Shown here one piece after another: positions 33,501 to 40,869 of a stretch of 64,000 bases of DNA. Numbering within the stretch: the first letter of the stretch is position 1; each line of letters begins with the position of its first letter. The DNA comes from Chitinophaga qingshengii (GTDB taxonomy: Bacteria > Bacteroidota > Bacteroidia > Chitinophagales > Chitinophagaceae). A program made the translations under genes and the position numbers. The notes below the pieces were generated by a model. That model searched no databases and was not told the DNA's origin. It saw nothing but the letters and a program-made list of their open reading frames with translations. Where the stretch lies: NCBI RefSeq assembly GCF_014529935.1, contig NZ_JACVFC010000005.1, forward strand, positions 248,001 to 312,000, written 5' to 3'.

Positions 33501-36264
33501 CATATAACGGTAGTTCATAGGGGCTATTGACATGGATCTGGTTGAACTTCTCCGGTGCTATGGACTGCTGCAGGGTAGGGCTGCCTTCGCCGTTGGCGAG
33601 AAATATTATTCTCTCCGGGGCGGGAGTAAAGGTGGCGTTGAACAGGTCTTTGAAAGTAAAAGTAGCAGGGCCGGGCTCGAGTGGCCATGCGCTCACCTTC
33701 GTCTTCCATTGTATGTTGGCTGACAATAAACGGGTGTTTTGCTGAATATAGGAAAAGTTACGGCCGGCAAGATCGATGTAGAATCTTCCCAGGTAAGGCC
33801 GCAGCGCTTCCTTCTCTGCCCGTGAAAAAATCCGGGACACCGTTTTTACCTGCACATGCGGCTGCGGATCAGCAATGTTGATATTCAGGAATGTTTTACG
33901 CCCGGCAGCCACCAGTACGCTGTCCATAGTGATCAGTTTCACGGCGGTGCGTATACGTAACTGATGGTAACCGGGTGTAACCGGGAAACTGTAAGCCGGT
34001 TTATAGTCCACATCCTGGAGGTAAGCTGGTTTTCCATCTATCCACAGGTAAACGATCTGCTGCGGAAGCCCGTTGATGGTGATAAACGGCGCAAGCTGCG
34101 TCAGCTGGCCGGTTACCGGCTCTGTCAGGATAGAAAACCCTTTCGGCTGCAGGAACTGGTAATAAACGCTGGTATCCAACGACAACAACTTTTCCCACTG
34201 TGCCCGGTCATAAAGCGTGCTGCCATTCGCAATGCCCCGTTTAGCATCTTCATAGCGGGTAAATCGCATTTTAACCCGATGGTTCTTTCCTCCGTAAGGA
34301 ACAAAAGGAAGGTTAAAATCCCTGAATTTGGATGTGGCTGCATAGGAAGTGACATCTGCGTCCTTCACCGGCTTACCGTCGGCATCTTTAACACGAACGG
34401 ATATATTGGATGTTTGTCCGGGAAAGACCGTCACCGGCGCCTGTATAGCTACCTGTAAAAGTTTCTCTGCATACCCGGCGGTTAGGGAGTAGGGCACTAC
34501 CTGATCATTCCTGATATATTGTATGGAAATCGTATAGTCGCGCAGGGTAGTGGCACGGGTTTTCCACTCAAAGTTATCCCGGTGGTATCCCTGCCGTACT
34601 ATCTTCCTGCCGCCGTATATGGCATACCAGAAAGGAGTATGACAGGCATTGGCAATCTGTATGAAAACACTGTCCCGTGTGCGGATAGCCGTACCCGTGA
34701 TGATATCCGTGGAGGAAGGCGTATGTGTGCCGGAGGTTTTATCGGTAGTGACCACATAAGTCTTCGCAAATGGATGCAGTGCTATTTTAGCAGGTAAGCT
34801 GACAGGTATCTGCTGTAATGTATCCTCATTTGCATTGAGTAGTGCCAGCCTGCCTTTAGCAGGAAAGGGTTTGCCACCGATCAGATGATTGATCTCCATG
34901 CTGTCGCCCTGTTGGGCGAAACGGATTTCTTCCTGTGGATAGGTAAAATGTTGCAACAATGTCTCGGTCCGGCTTTCATTGCTGGCGCTGAGAAACCGGC
35001 AGTGGATTTTGTAGTCGATACTGGCCGCGGGGAAAATGCTGTCCGGTAACAGTACTTTGGTTTCACCTGCAGGTTCCAGCGGCACTTCCTGTTGCCAGAG
35101 CGTATCCGGAATGAATACCGTCTGTTTGAAAGTTGCCACCGTCTCACTTTTTTCTATCCGGATTTGTACACGGCCATCGGGTACGGGCAACTGGTTTTCA
35201 TCGGTGGCTTTGAAATATATAGCCACCGGTGTGCCACGGGTGTGACGGGTATAATCTGTACGGGCCTTGAAAGTCACGGTGTTCAGTTCATATTCTTCGT
35301 ATTGGAACGTATTGCGTACCATCACCTTCCGTTTTCTGCCGATGTAGTCGTCGTCATCATCTTCGCCGGCTATAGTGGGACGGGCTTCCAGTGTTAGATC
35401 GTACCTGTCGTCCAGTGTAAGGTCCAGGCTGTCGCTCAGCACAAACGTGTATTCAAAGGCGCCGGGCCGGTAGGGTGTAAGCATGGCGATAATGGTGTCT
35501 GTTTCCCGTGAATGGTCGCTGATGCGCAGCCATACGGGTTTATTGACCAGTTGTCCCTTACTGGTCCGGATAAAAGCCTTTAACCGCACTGTGTCCAGTG
35601 GTTTGAATTTGGGTTTGTTCGTCACTACGAAGCCGGTATAGTGGCGTTCTGATGCAGTGTATTGCGGGGAGTAATATCGCGTGCGCTGCCTCCAGCGGGC
35701 AAACAGGCGGCGAAAGAAAGACGTCCGGTAGCGATAGTTGTTTGATTTGTTCAGGTCCACCAGGGTTAGCAGGTTGTCGTGCGTTATTTCGAGTATGCGT
35801 TTACGTTTGGGATACCCAAGCGGGTATGTTTGGGTAGCGGCATCAAAGGCTACCGGACGGTTACCCAAACGTACGGCCGCATCCGTTATTATACGGCCTT
35901 GACGGTCATACAGCATCATGGCCTGGTTACTGCTGGTGTTCAGGAGTTTGTAATGGATATTTTCTACCACATGGTATTCGTATTTAACCCGTGACTGTAC
36001 GGCATATACTTCGAGGTAATGTCCGGGCGGAAGCGTGTCAGGAAAGGGTTTTCCGGCAGCGAAAGAGCCGACAGGCGTGTGTAGCAGTTGCCGGCTGTAC
36101 TGGCTGTCCCACAGCTTGTTTTTGAGATACAGGGTCCGGGCTTCCTCATTAGTCAGCCGGTAAATATGATGCAGTGGACTTTGTTGCGGGCTGCTGGTTA
36201 ATTGACACAGTCCTTTGCTGAGGACGCTAAAGCTGCATAACAGTAACAGTAATATACGTTTCAA
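30598..36264 (-). CDS. Alpha-2-macroglobulin-like protein with embedded carboxypeptidase-regulatory and TonB-plug domains
   Basis: 1888 residues with a signal peptide (ILLLLLCSFSVLSKGLCQ). The N-terminal 1080 residues hold macroglobulin-type beta-sandwich domains, including an MG2-like one (KPKFKPLDTVRLKAFIRTS). A carboxypeptidase-regulatory-like domain follows at about 1085-1165 (GTIRDEQGNPVPGATVMLKH), then a TonB plug-like stretch at about 1165-1255 (EEVVVTAMG; YGARAANGVILI). The A2M core starts near 1268 (FWQPRLRTDEKGEASFNVTF). The thioester site is CNEQ, with Cys1470 and Gln1473 kept. The last 370 residues are the helical thioester domain and a receptor-binding-like domain. It may act as a periplasmic protease trap, but the plug module is unexpected. 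Confidence 0.85.
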   Translation of the reverse strand: MKRILLLLLCSFSVLSKGLCQLTSSPQQSPLHHIYRLTNEEARTLYLKNKLWDSQYSRQLLHTPVGSFAAGKPFPDTLPPGHYLEVYAVQSRVKYEYHVVENIHYKLLNTSSNQAMMLYDRQGRIITDAAVRLGNRPVAFDAATQTYPLGYPKRKRILEITHDNLLTLVDLNKSNNYRYRTSFFRRLFARWRQRTRYYSPQYTASERHYTGFVVTNKPKFKPLDTVRLKAFIRTSKGQLVNKPVWLRISDHSRETDTIIAMLTPYRPGAFEYTFVLSDSLDLTLDDRYDLTLEARPTIAGEDDDDDYIGRKRKVMVRNTFQYEEYELNTVTFKARTDYTRHTRGTPVAIYFKATDENQLPVPDGRVQIRIEKSETVATFKQTVFIPDTLWQQEVPLEPAGETKVLLPDSIFPAASIDYKIHCRFLSASNESRTETLLQHFTYPQEEIRFAQQGDSMEINHLIGGKPFPAKGRLALLNANEDTLQQIPVSLPAKIALHPFAKTYVVTTDKTSGTHTPSSTDIITGTAIRTRDSVFIQIANACHTPFWYAIYGGRKIVRQGYHRDNFEWKTRATTLRDYTISIQYIRNDQVVPYSLTAGYAEKLLQVAIQAPVTVFPGQTSNISVRVKDADGKPVKDADVTSYAATSKFRDFNLPFVPYGGKNHRVKMRFTRYEDAKRGIANGSTLYDRAQWEKLLSLDTSVYYQFLQPKGFSILTEPVTGQLTQLAPFITINGLPQQIVYLWIDGKPAYLQDVDYKPAYSFPVTPGYHQLRIRTAVKLITMDSVLVAAGRKTFLNINIADPQPHVQVKTVSRIFSRAEKEALRPYLGRFYIDLAGRNFSYIQQNTRLLSANIQWKTKVSAWPLEPGPATFTFKDLFNATFTPAPERIIFLANGEGSPTLQQSIAPEKFNQIHVNSPYELPLYATLFTPQILDSLWQEHKEKTRQQYLMGSKESASPPGTNSLQFKPDTSFKKETIKQLFLYRYQDPSFYRVNPAYDFNFKRLDSGWYRLLVLRSRNYYQLIDSIYIYPGGTTIRQLNGPLRLLPPDTVSQELAEEIWQYVANNVSHVDGGMFSKTFYQQYMDQSFLQKSITGTIRDEQGNPVPGATVMLKHTDVGTVTGADGSFRLNVTQYGILVVSAIGYIRQEISLSDEQIFLVKLIPAKQALEEVVVTAMGMQTTKRNLTGSVSGVMIRGMNNATTSSPLIIKDGVIYEGTLESIDPATIGTVTTLKDEVAKSLYGARAANGVILIQSATGNSISTGKGLRQHFRDDAFWQPRLRTDEKGEASFNVTFPDDITNWKAFAIAMTDSKQSGTATAYIKAYQPLAANLALPNFVVAGDTLQALGKILNYTTDTVTLERRFFAGDKLLLQGTARVQNSHLDTVMIVAPQQGDSLSLKYTIQRDNFMDGERRVIPIFPQGVMESNGTFLALRADTSFTLPTADTGDTKVYIAGSLLPVMADEIDRLKRYTYNCNEQMASKVVALLLDKQLCIYEQRTFHGEKQLQQLLRKLTGNQYLGGWGWWNKQEPVYWISQHVTRALLMAEKAGYSTSLNKQALIDYQRFLLASTARKQDKIAIVDILQQLGAKMDYRRCLDTLPAANSYEQTLKLYILQRAGDNVSTAALLQRRQYSLMGNPYWGDDSGYFPTNDIQQTLLVYKLLRQQQGQEATLAGIRDWLMEQRRPGYWRNTYESATILETILPDLLQNTGAPATTLTLNGRVVRQFPYDTVIRAAQPLQIHKQGNSTVYFTASRDHWNPIPEAVSGKFTVTSSLVLNGQPQPRLIAGTPVDLRIDVNVVADADYVMIEIPIPAGCSYNAKPQSYEHGEVHREHFKQQVSIFSHHLTKGKHSFTVSLMPRYSGVYHLNPAKASMMYFPVLFGRTRMKQVIITGK

Positions 36265-36356
36265 GGTAAGGGCATTTAGTTAGATGGATGTTGATTTATC
36301 CCGGGTTCGTATTAAGTTACCAAATATTGATAACTTCCGGTTTAAAATATTTCGTC

Positions 36357-37244
36357 ATGGAAACCATTGGATTTATCGGTACTGGTCACCTGGGACTCCC
36401 TATTGTCACCAATCTGTTAAAAGCAGGCTATCCTGTAAAAGTATATAACCGTACCCGTGAGAAGGCCGCGCCGCTGGAAGCGCTGGGAGCGGAGCTGGTA
36501 GACAGTCCGGCTGCAACAGCGGTGCGGGGAGGTATCGTGCTGACGCTCGTATCGGACGATAAGGCGGTGGAAAGTATTGCTGACAATGACTTTATACAGG
36601 CGCTGGGGCATGGTGGCATTCATGTATCGCTGAGTACTATTTCACCGGATACGTCGCGTGCGCTGGCGGCGCATCATCAGAAGCAGGGGGTGACCTATGT
36701 AGCCGCGCCGGTATTTGCCCGGCCGGAAGCGGCAGCGGCGAAGGCTGGTAATGCCGTGGTATCGGGACCCGGCGCTGCCAAAGAAAGAGTGAAGCCGTTG
36801 CTGGAAGCGGGCTTCGCCAAAAATGTATTTGACCTGGGGGAAGATCCGGGGAGTGCTAACGTATTGAAGCTGATCGGCAATTTTATGATCGCCGGAGCGA
36901 TAGAGATGATGGCGGAGGCTTTTACACTGGCAGAGAAAAACGGAGTAGATCCGAAAGTAGCATACGAAATGCTGACCACCACCCTATTTGCAGCGCCGAT
37001 ATTCCGCAGTTACGGCGCTATGGTGCTGGAACGGAATTTTGCGGATAGCCCGGCTTTCGGTGCCGCTTTAGGCTTGAAGGACATGAACCTGGTATTACAA
37101 ACAGCCACTCGTTCCCATACGCCGATGCCACTGGCGCAGCTGGTGCAATCCCGCCTCATGACCGTTGTAGCGCGCAACGAAAAGGATACGGATTGGGTAG
37201 CATTAGCTACCGGTGCCCGGGAAGACGCCGGGTTGAAAGGTTAG
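36357..37244 (+). CDS. NAD(P)-dependent beta-hydroxyacid dehydrogenase
   Basis: 295 residues from ATG 36357. N-terminal Rossmann fold with IGFIGTGHLGLPIVTNLL (GxGxxG) and an NRT motif typical of NADP preference; C-terminal all-helical domain with the catalytic lysine in VLKLIGNFMIAG. This is the 3-hydroxyisobutyrate/glyoxylate-reductase-type family. The substrate is unknown. Its TAG stop overlaps the stop of the convergent HxlR regulator by four bases, leaving no space for a terminator. Confidence 0.92.
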   Translation: METIGFIGTGHLGLPIVTNLLKAGYPVKVYNRTREKAAPLEALGAELVDSPAATAVRGGIVLTLVSDDKAVESIADNDFIQALGHGGIHVSLSTISPDTSRALAAHHQKQGVTYVAAPVFARPEAAAAKAGNAVVSGPGAAKERVKPLLEAGFAKNVFDLGEDPGSANVLKLIGNFMIAGAIEMMAEAFTLAEKNGVDPKVAYEMLTTTLFAAPIFRSYGAMVLERNFADSPAFGAALGLKDMNLVLQTATRSHTPMPLAQLVQSRLMTVVARNEKDTDWVALATGAREDAGLKG

Positions 37245-37627
37245 TTGGTGCTGATGGTGGGCAGGTCTTCCTGCTGACGGGTGTTTTGTTTGTGCATTTT
37301 ACCCCAGCTGGATATATGTTCCAATAAACTTTCGAGCGACCGTCCCAGCGGCGTTAATTCATACTCCACGCGGGGCGGTACTTCCGGGTAAATGATGCGT
37401 TTTATCAGCTGGTCGTTTTCCAGTTCCCTTAATTGTAAAACCAGTACCCTTTCGGATACGCCGGATATAGATTTTTTCAGTTCGTGATAACGCATTTTAC
37501 CATCGAGCAGGCGCCAGAGGATGGTGGGTTTCCAGCGTCCTCCAATCACGGACAGCGCGTGGGATGTCTGGCATAAGCCGTTGAGTATCCGCTCATTAAT
37601 CGCATTGGTGGAGTTTTCTTTCCGCAT
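37241..37627 (-). CDS. HxlR-family winged-helix regulator
   Basis: 128 residues. The single winged helix-turn-helix shows the family hallmarks: Cys19 ahead of ALSVIGGRWKPTILWRLL, MRYHELKKSISGVSERVL, and PPRVEYELTPLGRSL. Many HxlR proteins sense electrophiles or oxidants via that cysteine. It is divergent from the DoxX gene across 135 bp and probably regulates it; it is also convergent with the dehydrogenase gene. Confidence 0.92.
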   Translation of the reverse strand: MRKENSTNAINERILNGLCQTSHALSVIGGRWKPTILWRLLDGKMRYHELKKSISGVSERVLVLQLRELENDQLIKRIIYPEVPPRVEYELTPLGRSLESLLEHISSWGKMHKQNTRQQEDLPTISTN

Positions 37628-37710
37628 AGATGCCGTTTTGTTTCCACTATAAAGATACGATTTCAGGGAACGCTATCCCGGACGAAAGTGCTTTCCTTCC
37701 GGTAACCCGC

Positions 37711-37741
37711 TATGAAACATTATTGAATAGCTATACGTTTG
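37711..37741 (+). promoter_or_regulatory. Promoter of the DoxX gene
   Basis: TACGTTTG at 37734-37741 is a perfect TAnnTTTG -7 box; TATG at 37711, 19 bp upstream, is a one-mismatch -33 box. Transcription would start about 14 bp before the ATG at 37763, supporting that start over an upstream TTG. Confidence 0.55.
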
Positions 37742-37762
37742 TATATCATAAAACTGTTCACT

Positions 37763-38149
37763 ATGAAAATTGTTCCACTGTTGGGGCGTATCCTCTTCGC
37801 CTTCATTTTCCTTATGTCAGGTATCAATCACGTAGGTGGCGCAGGCGCCGATTATGCTACGGCAGCCGGTGTGCCGGCGGCCAACATTATGGTAAGGCTG
37901 GCTGGTTTACTGGCGCTGGTAGGCGGCCTGAGTGTATTGCTGGGCTTTAAGGCCAAACTGGGCGCCTGGCTGGTAGTCATCTTCCTGGTCCCCGTTACGT
38001 TGGCCATGCATAAGTTCTGGGGTATTGCTGATCCAATGACAGCACAGATGCAGATGGGTATGTTTATGAAAAATGTAGCGCTGATAGGTGGCGCGTTATT
38101 GATTGCCTATTTTGGTGCAGGACCGTTGAGTATAGATAATAAAGGTTGA
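37763..38149 (+). CDS. DoxX-family membrane protein
   Basis: 128 residues with four membrane helices; the opening ILFAFIFLMSGINHVGG and the GLSVLLGFKAKLGAWL segment are typical of DoxX proteins. Family members are linked to redox stress and thiol or quinone chemistry, mostly without a proven activity. It is divergent from the HxlR regulator, a frequent pairing, so induction by oxidants or electrophiles is plausible. Confidence 0.9.
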   Translation: MKIVPLLGRILFAFIFLMSGINHVGGAGADYATAAGVPAANIMVRLAGLLALVGGLSVLLGFKAKLGAWLVVIFLVPVTLAMHKFWGIADPMTAQMQMGMFMKNVALIGGALLIAYFGAGPLSIDNKG

Positions 38150-38159
38150 TAAAAAATGG

Positions 38160-38187
38160 GGCCAGCCGCAAGTATTGGCCTTTTTTG
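38160..38187 (+). terminator. Weak terminator after DoxX
   Basis: GGCCA pairs with TGGCC across an 11-nt loop, flanked by an A-run and T6 that can extend the stem past a small bulge. Confidence 0.5.
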
Positions 38188-38249
38188 TTTTAGAACGGCG
38201 GTATCCGCGGATGATCACCCTCACCTGGGGTACTGCCGCTCAAAAAACT

Positions 38250-38282
38250 AAAGGGCCAACCTTCTTGGTCGGCCCCCTTTTC
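38250..38282. terminator. Terminator of the flotillin-like gene
   Basis: AAAGGGCC.. and ..GGCCCCCTTTT arms around a CTTCTT loop, with T-rich bases on both sides. It lies beyond the stop of the minus-strand flotillin-like gene and can serve both directions. Confidence 0.6.
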
Positions 38283-38329
38283 AAATCAGGGTAACATGAA
38301 TGGCGAAAGTGGATATAGGGATGATAGGT

Positions 38330-40264
38330 TTATTTAACCTCCGTGTCGCCGGACGGTGTAACTGCCGGTGAGGTTTGTTTGTTGCCGATTTCTTCCAGCA
38401 GCTTCAGTCCCAATAACCCGCTGATGGGGCCGTTGGCGCCTTCGCCGCCACCGATCAGTACATCCGGCATAATGCGGATATGCTGGTTGCCGATAGCTTC
38501 CATTACTTTCAGGCGGGTGAAGTTTTCGCCGCCCATGGCTTCTACCGCCAGTTTATAGGATTCGGCGCTGGACTGGCCGATGGCCAGTATTTTTTCTGCT
38601 TCCGCTTTACCGGTGAGCGATATTTTTTCTGCTTCTGCTTTGGCAGTCCATTCGGTACGGTCAGCGTCTGCTCTGGCGAGCAGTCTTACTTTTTCCGCTT
38701 CACCGCTGGCCAGTAATTTCATCCGGTCACTTTCCGCATTGGCTTGCAGGCGTACACTATTGGCGTCGCCGGTAGCTTTTTTCACGGAAGCGTCGGCGAT
38801 TCTTTCTGCGATGAGTACGCCCTGGTCGGCTTTCACGATTTCTTTCTGCATTTCAGCTACCGCCGTTTCTTTTTCCAGGGACTGCCGTGTTTCCTGTGCC
38901 TGGCGCTGTGTTTCGTAGGTCACTTTTTGTTCTTCCGCAATTTTACGGTCGGTCAGTGTCTTCATCAGGCTTTCCGGTGGCACGATATCACCGATCAGGG
39001 TATCTACGCCGAAAACGTTGTATTGATCGAGCACCATGCCGATATGTTCTTTCGCCGAGTTCTGTCTTTCTTTACGGCTGGTGAGGAAGCTGATCACATC
39101 CGAGCCCTGGGCCGAGTTGCGGAAATAGTTGCCGATAGTAGGCTCCAGTACCTGCGTAACCAGGTTGCTCATATTACCGAAACGGGCAATTACTTTCGGC
39201 GCTTCGGTAGTGGGTATATGGATGATCTGTGACACATCGAGGTTGAAAGTAAAACCGTCTTTACTTCTCACGGTGATTGTAGAGAGGTTTTTATCGAGCT
39301 GGTGTGCCTCACTTCTGGCGGAAGCCCAGTTGAGTACCAGGTTGGTAGTAGGTACCAGTTCTACTTTCATGATGTAGGGGTTGATCGGATATTTACCCGG
39401 ACCTAACGGTTCCGCCCATACGCCTTTGGAACCTTTCGCTACAATATTGCCATGTTTGAATTCAACGCCGCTGATATCTATCCCATCGTTACCAACAAAG
39501 GAGATGACCACGCCAACGTGACCGATGGCTATTTCCGTCATGCGAACGATTTCCATTTTGGCAAACCAGGGGTTGATAAAGTAGGAGCCGGCGAGGATCA
39601 CCTGTTCCTGTAACCCTTTGTAGCCGCCTTTTTCCAGGAAAGCATCCACATCCTGGAAGTTGTTGTGCTCGGGGATGGTTTTACCGGCGATAGCCCCTGT
39701 TTCGAGCGCTTGTCCTTCCAGCGTGGTAATAATGCCTACGGCATTTTCCGGGATAGATATCATATCGGTGATTTCCACTTCAAAGAGGAAGGTATTGATA
39801 CGATAGGAGCCGGGTGTGATGATAGCTGTCTGCCGGCCTTTGCAGCCGCCGTTATCGAGAAAAGTCACCGCATCCTGGAAGGTATCGCAGGCTACCTTAC
39901 GGGCCAGAATGGAGCCGGTAGGTAGTTCAGCGCCGTCTTTCGAGAGTACCAGCCCGATTTTACCGGTAGGGATAATGGTAAAGGGCTGAAAGGTAATGGT
40001 GTATTGCCATATCCATTTCCAGAAATAGACGCCCGGAGCCAGTGTTTGCGCCTGGAAACCAGCTTCGCCGTGCGTAGCCAGGATACGGCCTTCGGGCAAT
40101 TCCTGTTTACCAAAGAGTACAAATTTTTTCGTTACCAGGCCAATGCGGTCTTCTGGTACAATAACAACGCCGAAGAATATACGAAGAATAACTTTGTACA
40201 TGATCAGGCACAGAACAGGCAAGCCAATGAGCAATGCCCATTTTAATACGGGGGTGTTTTCCAT
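38330..40264 (-). CDS. Flotillin-like SPFH protein with four vault-like repeats
   Basis: 644 residues with an N-terminal membrane helix (WALLIGLPVLCLIMYKVIL). Residues 35-310 consist of four related units of about 70 residues, each with a V/I-G-V/I strand, a G-rich turn and an ending like PGxYxINPxxxxVE (TPGSYRINTFLFEVE; LAGSYFINPWFAKME; GPGKYPINPYIMKVE). This recalls the repeats of major vault protein. The SPFH domain (ITVRSKDGFTFNLDVSQII) is at about 325-470, then a long Ala/Glu/Lys coiled coil with repeated AEAEKI units to about 590. Flotillins organise membrane microdomains and are anchored with their bulk in the cytosol. It is unrelated to the shorter SPFH-SHOCT protein at 14655. Confidence 0.9.
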   Translation of the reverse strand: MENTPVLKWALLIGLPVLCLIMYKVILRIFFGVVIVPEDRIGLVTKKFVLFGKQELPEGRILATHGEAGFQAQTLAPGVYFWKWIWQYTITFQPFTIIPTGKIGLVLSKDGAELPTGSILARKVACDTFQDAVTFLDNGGCKGRQTAIITPGSYRINTFLFEVEITDMISIPENAVGIITTLEGQALETGAIAGKTIPEHNNFQDVDAFLEKGGYKGLQEQVILAGSYFINPWFAKMEIVRMTEIAIGHVGVVISFVGNDGIDISGVEFKHGNIVAKGSKGVWAEPLGPGKYPINPYIMKVELVPTTNLVLNWASARSEAHQLDKNLSTITVRSKDGFTFNLDVSQIIHIPTTEAPKVIARFGNMSNLVTQVLEPTIGNYFRNSAQGSDVISFLTSRKERQNSAKEHIGMVLDQYNVFGVDTLIGDIVPPESLMKTLTDRKIAEEQKVTYETQRQAQETRQSLEKETAVAEMQKEIVKADQGVLIAERIADASVKKATGDANSVRLQANAESDRMKLLASGEAEKVRLLARADADRTEWTAKAEAEKISLTGKAEAEKILAIGQSSAESYKLAVEAMGGENFTRLKVMEAIGNQHIRIMPDVLIGGGEGANGPISGLLGLKLLEEIGNKQTSPAVTPSGDTEVK

Positions 40265-40869
40265 TTGTTGTGGGTATTAGATGTTTAGGTATGTATATGC
40301 GATTTACAGGCAGGACGCGGCAATATTGTCACGAAACAGGAGATACTGTTGTGCAGCATTCATGTGCCGGCATATAAAAATGCTGGCAATAGCCGGGTGA
40401 TAGCCCGAAAAATAATATTAGCGGGTGGGAGGAGAAGTGTTGTAGTTGGTGGCAATATAGTCTGTCAGATTTGCTCTGAACATGGAGTGACGGAGTTCCA
40501 TCGTGCTGTTTGTTTGACGATGTAAAAATGAAAATAATTTTCCATCCGTCAAAATGCCCTGTTGACAAACGTTTACAAAGATTAGCGAAATGAAGGATGT
40601 GGTGGCTTCCTTTTTTTGACGGTTTCAAAAAAGGGTGACTTTACCGATTAAATTTTCAAAAAAAGAGCGATAAATATTTTTTTCTCTTATTTGCGGCGAA
40701 GGTATCAGGGTAGGGATGTCGCTGCTATAAATGAACAATAAAGTGTACAAAAACGCACATTTATTGTTTTTTTATATTCAAAATATATTGAGTGTCAATC
40801 CTGTGTCTTAGTGGCATTTTTCTTGGCGCTGCTGACCCGTTCTCTTGTTCAACGCTTAATGTTACCGCG
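40265..40869. other. Gene-free divergent region between the flotillin-like and permease genes
   Basis: About 600 bp with no credible gene; a 99-residue minus-strand frame at 40329-40628 starts with TTG and has no protein-like pattern. It contains AAACGTTT at 40567 inside GACAAACGTTTACAAAG, a LacI-type-looking palindrome, and a stem-loop at 40734-40768 (AACAATAAA/TTTATTGTT). Promoters for both genes must lie here, but neither matches the consensus well. Confidence 0.5.

Noticed and set aside
40329..40628. A 99-codon minus-strand frame in the divergent region
   Set aside because: TTG start, rich in His, Cys and Ser without pattern, and lies where the promoters of both flanking genes must be.
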